A DNA stretch of 64,000 nt from Anaerolineales bacterium (GCA_016789305.1 JAEURJ010000023.1:434001-498000); one strand, 5' to 3'. Shown: positions 27,501 to 34,919, counted from the stretch's first letter. Translations and numbers: made by a program. The notes: generated from the letters alone by a model not told the origin.

Positions 27501-28106
27501 GTAGGTTCCCGAAAGAGTATTTAAATCCCACCCCCCTTGAATTACAAGATTATCAAGGCCGGAAAGATTTCCAACCGCGTGATCAATGATAATCCCCCCT
27601 TCTGAAGCAGAATAATCGCTGGCAATATAAATCGTACCATTGCCGGCATATGTACCAGTCAGACCATTTGCCAGATCATCTATTAAAGAGGCCAGGTCAG
27701 TATAGGCTGGTGTACATTGACTTAACGAATCATTTCCGGGTGTAACATTCTCCGGACACCAAATGGGATCCCCAGCCATAATGACTTGCGCTGCCTCCTC
27801 GGTCACCAATGACATGGGATCACCATTCTCATCGAGGACAACCACATCCACCCCTTCCGGTGCAGATTCAATAACTTCGGCTGGGGTATCTATCTCCGGA
27901 GTCTCAGTGGGGGCCGCTTCAGGTTCGGAAGTTGGAACTGATTCTGTTTCAGCCGCAGGTTCCTCTGTGGGGGGCAGAGCAGGCTCCTCGGTCGGCACAG
28001 GAGGCGTGTTGTCGTCTGCCAGCACATTGACCGTACTGAACAACGAAGTAATGAAAACAAAAATAACAGCGATGGATAACAGGGTGAATAGTTGTTTGTT
28101 CTTCAT
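24510..28106 (-). CDS. Large secreted modular beta-helix protein
   Basis: A 1198-residue protein, not assigned to a characterised family. Seen: signal peptide (about 1-31, ending VLADD), a Pro/Glu/Thr-rich segment to about 75, a folded region with one Cys pair, then about ten modules of roughly 45 residues. Each module reads like two turns of a right-handed parallel beta-helix: a G(N/D)(V/I)TL-N-V-A-NG turn, then a GG-(V/I)-(V/I)T-S-F-NG turn. Between modules are loops of 10-90 residues, highly acidic and rich in Tyr, Gly and Ser. A C-terminal region (about 1040-1198) contains an Asp/Glu run, PVTGG (not a canonical sortase site by position) and a non-repetitive beta domain. No membrane anchor is seen. 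Likely a secreted adhesin or matrix protein. Preceded by GAGGG as ribosome site. Confidence 0.75.
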   Translation of the reverse strand: MKNKQLFTLLSIAVIFVFITSLFSTVNVLADDNTPPVPTEEPALPPTEEPAAETESVPTSEPEAAPTETPEIDTPAEVIESAPEGVDVVVLDENGDPMSLVTEEAAQVIMAGDPIWCPENVTPGNDSLSQCTPAYTDLASLIDDLANGLTGTYAGNGTIYIASDYSASEGGIIIDHAVGNLSGLDNLVIQGGWDLNTLSGTYNQLTGNSTLNGTWLLIDNWAGNITVNNLFINNSDSDGLYINTEGNVSLNYVDVNNSDRAGAYIESGGDVAVTNSEFTQNGIEGYYYSDVDTTEYITDPGLFISADGDVTLNNVSAVGNGDSGVEIESGGDVEITNSDFNNNGQDGYYYWESGVLEIYEAGDGVSVCADGDITLGDVYATGNGGNGASLCSGGDVEVTESVFSENGWGEDDGYGAYWQYYENEYGYSTEIYGGNGLTVHAFDDITINDVESTENAGNGAELDAEGDIVITDSMFGHPEGGGNGNLGHFYISNDFEYDEGDSYHLDYHAGTGLIADAGGSITLAEVFAAGNANAGAELDAYLGNISVTDSEFSYNGWYAGFFDDEYGYSYLEDYMEDFCDEIGSYNSFVFNPCDDSDYIYVQAPNFHFDVNAIDSSDEFGNSYYIDQYGGGGLDAESEHGSITLNGVEAIENGGDGAYLESQDGVTVIDSDFIENGGAGYLRVGEGFHESEEYGSGGGGAGFEYGNGLTINSAGNVTLNQVGAHANSFHGVDVNTGGSLFVEESDFISNGEFVSVGGEGGLFGEFLCDEISLCSDMELPVSGFDLEMGFFGSEGESSSGMDLDFGSGSGLFGSADGNITIIDVLAADNLGFGVDVYSGSNINVSESGFYANGYGLFGEMYFEETDDYYESSSYITNGSGLYASAENDVTLNDVEANGNVMHGAEIYSGAVNSVFVTDSEFNSNGYGGALGEGFWSESYYYEDLDDYIDEYDDGYGSGLYIESDGNVTLTNVEANGNYQDGAEIYSNGGRVIVSCGQYDGNGYGGSDGYGIYEEGASSLELYGPEILGNYNSPDEYFFSGSLVLSDDCTIPADEEEEKDPKPGLPINIIPVTGGFDCTIFSGTLLLLPNGDNALFPCPIQDEGRIELVSNDALPGSLPEGNEFISAFTTFLFKDGKAQETSEESIIISFMIPDGVDKEGLSILYWNGTEWTDLGGAVSADGLYFQVPTNLIGTFVLVSK

Positions 28107-28197
28107 GGGGCCCTCTTAGGTCTGGTACTAAAGAACTGATAAATTTGGCGCACCTTGCAAATATGATAATTTTACTCCAATTTATATGGGCGTGGCT

Positions 28198-28203
28198 ATT
28201 ATA
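28198..28203 (-). promoter_or_regulatory. Candidate -10 box for the beta-helix protein gene
   Basis: TATAAT reads on the minus strand about 90 bases upstream of the start codon. There is only a poor -35 match (TTTATG). The 220-base gap with the divergent Rrf2 gene also has an imperfect inverted repeat (GCACCTT near 28150, AAGGTGC near 28215). Confidence 0.3.
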
Positions 28204-28252
28204 TTTGTCGCCAAAAGGTGCATAAAGGGGTCCACAGTCTTAATCAAGCGCC

Positions 28253-28281
28253 TTGACATAATTCAGCCACTGAATTATGAT
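28253..28281 (+). promoter_or_regulatory. Promoter of the Rrf2 gene with an internal dyad operator
   Basis: TTGACA (28253) and TATGAT (28276) are 17 bases apart. Between them, at 28258-28278, ATAATTCAG and CTGAATTAT form a perfect nine-base inverted repeat with a three-base spacer. Binding of a dimer there would block RNA polymerase, so autoregulation by the Rrf2 protein is likely. Confidence 0.75.
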
Positions 28282-28325
28282 TGTATGCAATATAGTCTAT
28301 TGGATTAGTAGGAGTTTCAGGATTT

Positions 28326-28784
28326 ATGAGGATTTCCAAACGCGGCGAGTACGGCTTGAGGGCCATGATCGCCTTGGCGGAACCCGCTGAAAAAAGCGAC
28401 GCCCCACAAATGATGCAGATCAAGGAGATTTCCCTGCGCGAGCAGATCTCCCCCAAGTTCCTGGAGCAGATTCTTTTGACGCTCAAAAATGCGGGATTGC
28501 TTCACAGTAAGATGGGTGTCGGCGGCGGGTACTACCTGGCCAGGTCTGCCAAAGAGATCACCCTCGGGCAAATCTTTCGCGTGCTGGACGGCCCTGTCGC
28601 CCCGATCAAGTGTGTCAGCCAAATGGCATATGAGCCATGTGGCTGCCCCGATGAAGAGACTTGCGGCTTGCGCCTCGCAATGGGTGATGTACGTAATGCC
28701 ATTGCGAATATTCTGGACAATACATCGTTATCTGATGTAACCAAACGCCAGAGTGCAGTCCGAAAAAAGCTCGGCATCAAGTAA
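28326..28784 (+). CDS. Rrf2 family transcriptional regulator
   Basis: A 152-residue Rrf2-type winged-helix regulator (IscR/CymR/NsrR family). Seen: MRISKRGEYGLRAMIALAE, the recognition region EISLREQISPKFLEQILLTLKNAGLLHSKMGVGGGYYLAR near residue 38, and a Cys cluster C-X7-C-X-C-X6-C from about residue 98, which could bind an iron-sulfur cluster or Zn, though the spacing differs from classic IscR (C-X5-C-X5-C or similar). It sits 97 bases upstream of a Pst-type transporter. A perfect dyad in its promoter suggests autoregulation. Whether it senses sulfur, iron or redox state is unknown. Confidence 0.9.
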   Translation: MRISKRGEYGLRAMIALAEPAEKSDAPQMMQIKEISLREQISPKFLEQILLTLKNAGLLHSKMGVGGGYYLARSAKEITLGQIFRVLDGPVAPIKCVSQMAYEPCGCPDEETCGLRLAMGDVRNAIANILDNTSLSDVTKRQSAVRKKLGIK

Positions 28785-28881
28785 ATAACGAATCGTGTCG
28801 CGGGGAGCACATTTTTATTTACCTTGAAAGTATACTAGTACTATGGACTTTATAACCTATTCAGATAATAAGGAGATAAAA

Positions 28882-29880
28882 ATGAGAAAGCAAACCTTAA
28901 CAGTGTTATCCATATTAATTGCAGCATCTCTGGTTTTGTCAGCTTGTGGATCTGCCGCTTCTGTTGGGACAACCGTCCCTGCGAGTGACGCGGGTACTTC
29001 ATCCGAAGCAACCCTCAGTGGAACCATTTCCGTCTCTGGTGCCTTCGCTCTTTACCCCATGATGACAGTCTGGGCCGAGGAATTCACCAAGCTTCATCCG
29101 GATGTTCAATTTGACGTTCAAGGCGGGGGCGCCGGTAAGGGTATGACCGATACCATCGCCGGTGCAGTGGATATCGGCATGATCTCGCGCAGCATCAAGG
29201 AAGAGGAAACCGCTCAGGGCATCTTCTGGGTTTCCGTGACGAAAGATGCAGTCTTCCCAATCATCAATGCAGAAAACCCCGTTGCTGCAAATATTCTCGA
29301 AAAAGGGATCACACAGGAAATCTTCAATAAAATTTACATCACCGAAGAGATCAAGACCTGGGGCGAAGTTGTAGGCGACCCAACCATTACCGATGAGATC
29401 CATGTCTTCACTCGTTCTGATGCTTCCGGAGCTGCCGACCAATGGGCAAAGTATACGGGTGGAGAAGCACAGGAAGACCTCAAGGGTGTTGGTGTGAATG
29501 GCGAACCTGCAATTTTAGGCGAGATCATCAAAGACCCGCTGGCAATTGGATATGGTAACTTGAACAGTATATTTGATCTATCCAGTGGTGCGCTTGTTCC
29601 TGGCGTTGTCATTCCGCCCATTGATATTGACAATAACGGCAAAGCGGATGCAGTTGAAATTTACACAGTCAAGGAGGATGCGTTCGGCGCAGTTGCAAAC
29701 GGCACATATCCATCCCCTCCGGCCCGCTTCGAGAACCTTGCCACCTTGGGCAAACCCGAAGGGCTGGAACTTGCTTTCATCGAATGGATCCTTACCGATG
29801 GCCAGCAATATCTTGAATCAGCCGGTTTCGTGCCTCTCACTCCTGAGCAACAAGCCGAGTCGCTTGCAAAACTCAAATGA
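28882..29880 (+). CDS. pstS: Pst-type substrate-binding lipoprotein
   Basis: A 332-residue ligand-binding protein. Seen: signal peptide with lipobox LSAC near residue 21, then SGTISVSGAFALYPMMTVWAEEF and DVQGGGAGKGMTDTIAGAVDIGMISR, the oxyanion-binding pattern of PstS-like proteins, and FTRSDASGAADQWAKY later. The start is the ATG preceded by AAGGAGAT; an earlier in-frame ATG lacks this. The stop overlaps pstC by four bases. The classical substrate is phosphate, but the Gly-rich first loop differs somewhat from the typical GSST motif, and the neighbours leave another oxyanion possible. Confidence 0.88.
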   Translation: MRKQTLTVLSILIAASLVLSACGSAASVGTTVPASDAGTSSEATLSGTISVSGAFALYPMMTVWAEEFTKLHPDVQFDVQGGGAGKGMTDTIAGAVDIGMISRSIKEEETAQGIFWVSVTKDAVFPIINAENPVAANILEKGITQEIFNKIYITEEIKTWGEVVGDPTITDEIHVFTRSDASGAADQWAKYTGGEAQEDLKGVGVNGEPAILGEIIKDPLAIGYGNLNSIFDLSSGALVPGVVIPPIDIDNNGKADAVEIYTVKEDAFGAVANGTYPSPPARFENLATLGKPEGLELAFIEWILTDGQQYLESAGFVPLTPEQQAESLAKLK

Positions 29881-30869
29881 GCCAAGAAAATCCCACATTT
29901 TCAAATCAAACAAACAAGCAAGCAGAAGGCCGGGCATTCCGGCCTTCTGCCACGCTTCGTGCCCGGCAGGATCAAGCTGCACAGCGCGCATTTTTTATAT
30001 TTTCCTTATTGCCCGTCCTGTTGATTTTATTTGTCACGGTTGCATTATTTTTCCGCTCGTGGCCGATCATCAGTGAATATGGTTTATCCGACCTTCTTTT
30101 TGGCGAAGTCTGGAAACCCAACAACGGTCAATTTGGTTTTTGGCCTTTTATCCTCGGGACATTTTGGGTTACAGCAGTTGGCGTAATTCTTGCCGTACCG
30201 GCTTGTTTACTTGCATCGATCTACCTCGCAGAATATGCTCACAATCGCACGCGCTCGATTGCAAAACCTGTGTTGGATCTGTTGGCGGCCATCCCGCCTG
30301 TTGTGTACGGTGTATGGGGATTGGTCGCCATTGTGCCGTTTGTAGATGATAAACTCGCGCCTCTTTCGGACCGTTGGCTGGGCTCGTTTTCGATCTTCAG
30401 CGTCAACCAGCCGACAGGGTTTAACGTCCTTTCGGCTGGCATTGTACTGGCCGTGATGGTCGCCCCGTTGATCATTTCGGTGATGTACGAGATCTTCTCG
30501 ACAGTGCCCAACGATTTACGTCATGCATCCCTTGCAGTCGGCGCCACCCAATGGCAAACGATCCGTAACATCATTTTGCCGCAGGTTGCACCGGGCATTC
30601 TGGCAGCTGTCGTTCTCGGAGCATCGCGCGCGCTTGGTGAAACCATCGCCGTCTTAATGGTGGTGGGCAACATCCCGCAAATTCCCACCTCGATCTTTGA
30701 TTCAGCCTATCCACTCCCGGCATTGATCGCCAATAACTACGGCGAGATGATGTCCATTCCCTTATATGATGCGGCTTTGTTGAGCGCTGCGCTTGTTTTA
30801 TTGGTGGTCATTCTGATCTTTAACATCCTTTCCATCATCGTACTTCAGCGAATGACGAGGAAAAAATGA
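29877..30869 (+). CDS. pstC: Pst-type ABC transporter permease PstC
   Basis: A 330-residue permease starting in an ATGA overlap with pstS. Seen: a hydrophilic N-terminus of about 40 residues, six membrane helices, FGFWPFILGTFWVTAVGVILAVPACLLASIYLAEY near 80, and the EAA loop VPNDLRHASLAVGATQWQTIRNIILPQVAPGILAAVVLGASRALGETIAV near 205, which is diagnostic of PstC. Its stop overlaps pstA. Confidence 0.93.
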   Translation: MSQENPTFSNQTNKQAEGRAFRPSATLRARQDQAAQRAFFIFSLLPVLLILFVTVALFFRSWPIISEYGLSDLLFGEVWKPNNGQFGFWPFILGTFWVTAVGVILAVPACLLASIYLAEYAHNRTRSIAKPVLDLLAAIPPVVYGVWGLVAIVPFVDDKLAPLSDRWLGSFSIFSVNQPTGFNVLSAGIVLAVMVAPLIISVMYEIFSTVPNDLRHASLAVGATQWQTIRNIILPQVAPGILAAVVLGASRALGETIAVLMVVGNIPQIPTSIFDSAYPLPALIANNYGEMMSIPLYDAALLSAALVLLVVILIFNILSIIVLQRMTRKK

Positions 30870-31738
30870 GCCTCTTAAGAAAAAAACACTGGCAAAGACG
30901 CCACCTCATGGAGACCTTCATGAAATTTATCATGCGGGTTTCGCTGTTCATTGTGGCCGGCGCACTCGGCTTGATCCTGTGGATCGTCATCGTCCGCGGA
31001 CTGCCCTCCCTTTCCTGGGACATGGTCACAAAGATCCCGGAAGGCGGTTACTACATGGGCAAGGTGGGCGGTATTCTGAATGCGATCATAGGCTCGGCGT
31101 ATCTGGCAGGCGGCGGCACGCTGCTTGCAGTTCTCTTTAGTGTGCCGATCGCACTTTATCTCAAAACCTATTTGGGAGATTCCAAATGGGGACAGTATGT
31201 GCGTCTCTCTCTTGACGTCCTTTGGGGCATTCCCTCCATTGTTTATGGCGCTTTTGGGTTTGCGTTGATGATCACCATTGGCATGCGTGCATCGCTGCTG
31301 GCCGGCATCATCATCCTGGCATTTATAGAACTTCCGATCATGACCCGCGCGATGGATGAAGTGATCCGCCGCATGCCCGTTGACCTGGAACATGCCGCAC
31401 TTGCGCTTGGCTCCACAAAATTCGAAGTGGCCTTGCGTGTGGTCACCCGTCAGATGTTGCCGGGGATCACAACAGCAATTTTATTAGGCTTTGGTCGCGG
31501 CATCGGTGATGCGGCTTCTGTTTTATTTACCGCCGGTTATACAGACCGCATTCCCACATCATTAATGCGCCCAACTGCATCGCTCCCTCTCGCAGTTTTC
31601 TTTCAGCTTGGATCGCCATATCCCGAAGTGCAACAGCGCGGATACGCCGCCGCGCTCATTCTCACCATCATCGTTCTGGCAGTCAGCCTTGGCTCGCGCT
31701 GGTTGTCAGCACGGTTGAATAAATATACAATCAAGTAG
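30866..31738 (+). CDS. pstA: Pst-type ABC transporter permease PstA
   Basis: A 290-residue permease partner of PstC with six helices. Seen: GGILNAIIGSAYLAGGGTLLAVLFSVPIALYLKTYL near 70, DVLWGIPSIVYGAFGFAL near 113 and the EAA loop MPVDLEHAALALGSTKFEVALRVVTRQMLPGITTAILLGFGRGIGDAASV near 170. It overlaps pstC by four bases. Its TAG stop codon lies inside the left arm of a GTAGGG palindromic repeat, so the repeat supplies the end of this gene. Confidence 0.92.
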   Translation: MSLLRKKHWQRRHLMETFMKFIMRVSLFIVAGALGLILWIVIVRGLPSLSWDMVTKIPEGGYYMGKVGGILNAIIGSAYLAGGGTLLAVLFSVPIALYLKTYLGDSKWGQYVRLSLDVLWGIPSIVYGAFGFALMITIGMRASLLAGIIILAFIELPIMTRAMDEVIRRMPVDLEHAALALGSTKFEVALRVVTRQMLPGITTAILLGFGRGIGDAASVLFTAGYTDRIPTSLMRPTASLPLAVFFQLGSPYPEVQQRGYAAALILTIIVLAVSLGSRWLSARLNKYTIK

Positions 31739-31763
31739 GGACACAGCGCCGCTGTGTCCCTAC
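31735..31763. repeat. GTAGGG palindromic repeat between pstA and pstB (copy 3)
   Basis: Perfect 14-base arms (GTAGGGACACAGCG and complement) around one base. It overlaps the pstA stop codon and lies 14 bases before pstB. It is not followed by a T-run, so it is more likely an mRNA stability or spacing element here than a terminator. Confidence 0.85.
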
Positions 31764-31776
31764 AAAAGGAAATTAT

Positions 31777-32532
31777 ATGGATTCTCATATTCAGGTAAAA
31801 AATCTCAACGTCTATTACGGCAAACAACAGGCTTTGAAAAATATCAATATCGAGATTCCCAAGAATCAGATCACCACGATCATGGGACCCTCGGGCTGCG
31901 GCAAGACCACCTTATTGAAAACCTTTAATCGTTTCTTTGAACTCACGGAAGATACATCCCTAACCGGTGAAGTACTGGTGGATGGAAAGAATATTTACGA
32001 CAAGGATGTGGACGTGACCGAAGTGCGCAAAGTAGTGGGGCTGCTGGCCCAACGTCCCTCGCCATTGCCGATGTCGATTTATGAAAATATCGCTTACGGT
32101 ATGCACATTCACAAAATGAAGAAGGACCGCTCGGAATATAAAGCCGCAGTACGGCATTATTTGGAAATCGCGGGTTTATGGGATGAGGTACAAAAGCGAT
32201 TGCATGATCCTGCCACCAGTCTTTCCATTGGGCAGCAGCAGCGCCTCTGCCTTGCCCGCGGCCTGGCCGTCGAACCGGAGATCATTCTCGGCGACGAACC
32301 CACCTCCGCGCTCGACCCGATCTCTTCACAAAACATCGAAAGCCGTTTGATCGAATTGAAGCAGCAATATACAACAGTGATCGTGACACATACATTGCGC
32401 CAGGCCAAACGCCTCGCGGATTATGTCATTTACATGTATCTCGGGGAAGTCATCGAAGCAGGACCCGCAAAGGAAGTATTTTCTAACCCGAAACACGAAC
32501 GCACCCGGCAATATCTCGAAGGGCAGTTCTAG
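31777..32532 (+). CDS. pstB: Pst-type ABC transporter ATP-binding protein PstB
   Basis: A 251-residue ABC ATPase. Seen: VKNLNVYYGKQQALKNINIEIP, Walker A GPSGCGKTT near residue 36, signature LSIGQQQRLCLARGLAVEP near 148 and Walker B IILGDEPTSALDP near 169, then VIVTHTLRQAKRLADYVIYMYLGEVIE. The LSIGQQQRL and DEPTSALDP patterns are PstB-like. It completes a full S-C-A-B transporter. No phoU or phoB/phoR follows. Confidence 0.92.
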   Translation: MDSHIQVKNLNVYYGKQQALKNINIEIPKNQITTIMGPSGCGKTTLLKTFNRFFELTEDTSLTGEVLVDGKNIYDKDVDVTEVRKVVGLLAQRPSPLPMSIYENIAYGMHIHKMKKDRSEYKAAVRHYLEIAGLWDEVQKRLHDPATSLSIGQQQRLCLARGLAVEPEIILGDEPTSALDPISSQNIESRLIELKQQYTTVIVTHTLRQAKRLADYVIYMYLGEVIEAGPAKEVFSNPKHERTRQYLEGQF

Positions 32533-32540
32533 GAAAACCA

Positions 32541-32558
32541 GACGGCCGCAAGGCCGTC
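32541..32558 (+). terminator. Terminator after pstB, followed by a TATAAT
   Basis: GACGGCC and GGCCGTC flank GCAA, followed by TTTGCTTT. The module continues GCGTTATAAT (-10 box at 32572), a pattern repeated after the next gene. Confidence 0.7.
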
Positions 32559-32679
32559 TTTGCTTTCGCGTTATAATCCCTCCCGTTGAACACGGATGTG
32601 TTCTTCTTGATCGCAGGGATTGTCTCAAAAACATATCCCTCTAAAGATGAATATCATAGTTTGAGAAGGACACATTTAC

Positions 32680-33435
32680 ATGGATCTTAATATTCTGGTA
32701 TTTGTCCTGGTGGGTTTTATTGCCCAGATGATCGACGGTGCATTGGGCATGGCCTATGGGGTAAGTTCAAATACGTTTTTGCTGGGACTGGGCATTCCCC
32801 CGGCGGCGGCTTCTGCCAGTGTTCATATGGCGGAGGTGGTTACCACCGGCATCTCCGGTTATTCCCATTGGAAACTCGGGAATGTGAACTGGAAACTGGT
32901 GCGTCGATTACTGGTCCCGGGTGTGATCGGCGGCCTGGTCGGTGCCTATCTGCTTACCTCGATCGACGGAAATATTATCAAGCCTTATATCGCAGCCTAT
33001 CTTCTTATCATGGGCGGCGTCATCATCTACAAAGCTTTCACCATGGTTTCCCACCATGATTTGAATGAATATCACGGACCACGCGTCAGCCTGCTTGGTT
33101 TGTTTGGCGGATTTTGCGATGCCATTGGCGGAGGCGGTTGGGGACCGGTCGTCACCTCCACATTGGTAGCCCATGGGAAGCATCCACGCATGACGATCGG
33201 CTCGGTGAATTTCACGGAATTCTTTGTCACACTTTCCGAATCCATTTTATTCATATTTGCCTTAAATTTTGGCGAGTACTGGAGAATCATTCTCGGACTA
33301 TTGATCGGCGGGGCCATTGCAGCCCCGATTGCAGCAAGGATCGCACAAAAGCTGCCGGTCAAGACCTTGATGATCATTGTGGGCGTGCTGATCATCCTGC
33401 TCAGTTTGCGGACCATCTACCTTTCAATCTATTAG
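32680..33435 (+). CDS. TauE/SafE family (sulfite/organosulfonate exporter-like) permease
   Basis: A 251-residue membrane protein of about seven or eight helices. Seen: GFIAQMIDGALGMAYGVSSNTFLLGLGIPPAAASASVHMAEV near residue 10 and its internal echo GLFGGFCDAIGGGGWGPVVTSTLVAHGKHPRMTIGSVNFTEF near 143, the repeated halves typical of the TauE/SafE family. Family members transport sulfite, sulfonates, sulfoacetate or related anions. It follows a Pst-type transporter and an Rrf2 regulator on the same strand, 147 bases after pstB. The function in that context is inferred. Confidence 0.9.
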   Translation: MDLNILVFVLVGFIAQMIDGALGMAYGVSSNTFLLGLGIPPAAASASVHMAEVVTTGISGYSHWKLGNVNWKLVRRLLVPGVIGGLVGAYLLTSIDGNIIKPYIAAYLLIMGGVIIYKAFTMVSHHDLNEYHGPRVSLLGLFGGFCDAIGGGGWGPVVTSTLVAHGKHPRMTIGSVNFTEFFVTLSESILFIFALNFGEYWRIILGLLIGGAIAAPIAARIAQKLPVKTLMIIVGVLIILLSLRTIYLSIY

Positions 33436-33444
33436 TAATATGAA

Positions 33445-33468
33445 GAGGGCGGCCGAAAGGCCGCTCTC
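33445..33468 (+). terminator. Terminator after the TauE/SafE gene
   Basis: GAGGGCGGCC and GGCCGCTCTC flank GAAA, followed by GCTTTAGCGTTATAAT. Sequence and layout closely resemble the module at 32541-32577. Confidence 0.7.
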
Positions 33469-33478
33469 GCTTTAGCGT

Positions 33479-33484
33479 TATAAT
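33479..33484 (+). promoter_or_regulatory. -10 box just before NfeD; possible leaderless start
   Basis: TATAAT ends six bases before the ATG at 33491, with no ribosome site between. Transcription would begin at about the start codon, as at 14073. Confidence 0.45.
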
Positions 33485-33490
33485 CGTTAT

Positions 33491-34795
33491 ATGAAAAAAT
33501 TTCGGGTTTTATTACTCGCGTTAACTCTCTTTGCGCTGTTCACCTCCGCTCATGCACAAAGGAGCTCATCATTAGCCCTCGTGATGAGGGCGGACGGACC
33601 TATCGTTCCGCCGATGTTGGAATATTTCAAACGCGGGATCGAAACGGCAGAACAACGGGATGCGGAAGTTCTGATCATTGAATTAAATACACCCGGCGGC
33701 GGCATCGATACGATGCTGGAGATCATTCAGGTGATTGGCGATAGCACAGTTCCCGTGGTGATTTATGTTTCTCCAAATGATGCAATAGCTGGAAGTGCCG
33801 GCGCATTGATTACCATGGCCGGGCAGGCCTCTGCCATGTCACCACGCGCAGCGATTGGCGCAGCCAGCCCCATCGACAGTTCCGGGAATGATATTCAAAC
33901 CACGCTCGAATCAAAGATCAAAGAAATACTCAAGGCCAAAGTGCGCATCATGGTCGAATCACGCGGCGAAGATGCGGTTAAACTCGCCGAAGCGATGATC
34001 GATGATGCCAAGGCTGTCACAGCAACTGAAGCGCTTGACGCAGGCCTGATCGATTTTATTTCAGACGATACCGAAGACTTGCTGCAAGCGCTCGACGGAT
34101 TCACCGTACAAGTCAACGGCGAGTCGCGCAAACTCAAAACGGCCGATATCGAAGTGCTGCCACTGGATATCAGCTTCATCGAAAGTTTTCTGCTTTTGCT
34201 CACCGACCCCAACATTGCATTTCTTTTATTAGCCATCGGCGTACAGGCTGTGTTGATTGAAATTTCCAGCCCGGGTGGTTGGGTGGCTGGGTTTATCGGC
34301 GCAGTCTGCCTGACACTTGCGGTCTATGGCATGGGCGTGTTATCCATTAACTGGTTCGGCCTGGTCTTCCTGATCATCGCCTTTGTATTATTTATTCTGG
34401 ATATCAAAGCGCCCACACACGGCGCATTGACCACTGCTGGAGTGGCATCGTTCATCATCGGTGCGCTGGTGTTGTTCAACTCGCCGGGCACGCCGGCATT
34501 TCAGCGTGTGTCCGTTCCGCTGGTGATCGGCATGGGACTTTTCATCGGCGCATTATTCTTCACCCTGCTGATCTTCGTCTTGCGCGCGCAGCGTGGACGA
34601 GTCCAAACCGGAAGTGAGAGTCTGCCTGGGAAAACAGGAACAGCCAAAACGTTCCATGGAGAAGCGGGGCAGGTTCAAGTTGAATCTGAATTGTGGAGTG
34701 CGGAAAAATCCAAAGACTCCGAATCCATCAGTAAGGGCGATTTCGTCGAAGTTGTCGAAGTACGCGGATTAAGATTGATCGTTAAGAAAAAGTAA
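33491..34795 (+). CDS. NfeD-family membrane protease (ClpP-class) with C-terminal OB domain
   Basis: A 434-residue full-length NfeD protein. Seen: signal peptide (about 1-22), a ClpP-like serine protease domain with ELNTPGGGIDTMLEII near residue 65 and YVSPNDAIAGSAGALITMAGQ near 95 carrying the likely nucleophile Ser, and a candidate general-base Lys downstream. Then four or five membrane helices (about 235-375) and a C-terminal OB-fold (about 380-434) ending FVEVVEVRGLRLIVKKK. Full-length NfeD usually pairs with a stomatin/flotillin gene, which is not seen next door here. Role: membrane quality control (family knowledge). Confidence 0.9.
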   Translation: MKKFRVLLLALTLFALFTSAHAQRSSSLALVMRADGPIVPPMLEYFKRGIETAEQRDAEVLIIELNTPGGGIDTMLEIIQVIGDSTVPVVIYVSPNDAIAGSAGALITMAGQASAMSPRAAIGAASPIDSSGNDIQTTLESKIKEILKAKVRIMVESRGEDAVKLAEAMIDDAKAVTATEALDAGLIDFISDDTEDLLQALDGFTVQVNGESRKLKTADIEVLPLDISFIESFLLLLTDPNIAFLLLAIGVQAVLIEISSPGGWVAGFIGAVCLTLAVYGMGVLSINWFGLVFLIIAFVLFILDIKAPTHGALTTAGVASFIIGALVLFNSPGTPAFQRVSVPLVIGMGLFIGALFFTLLIFVLRAQRGRVQTGSESLPGKTGTAKTFHGEAGQVQVESELWSAEKSKDSESISKGDFVEVVEVRGLRLIVKKK

Positions 34796-34800
34796 CTTCG

Positions 34801-34900
34801 CGCTGAGCGGAGGAACTGTGATCTTCAGTTCCGAAGTCGAAGCGCCATGGCGAATTGTCCTTCGGCTGCGCCGCAAAATAGCGGCTCCGCTCAGGACGAA
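34801..34900. repeat. Palindromic repeat element upstream of lipA
   Basis: CTGAGCGGAG near 34803 and CTCCGCTCAG near 34885 are inverted repeats, with internal pairing near TCCTTCGG. It resembles the element at 11170-11234 and fills the gap before lipA. Confidence 0.5.
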
Positions 34901-34919
34901 ACGCATCAAAAAGGACCTT

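Noticed and set aside
24510..28106. PVTGG in the C-terminal part as a sortase anchor
   Set aside because: It is about 140 residues from the C-terminus and not followed by a membrane helix and basic tail.
28882..32532. A Pho box or phoU linked to the Pst genes
   Set aside because: No tandem Pho-box-like repeats were seen before pstS and no phoU-like gene follows pstB.
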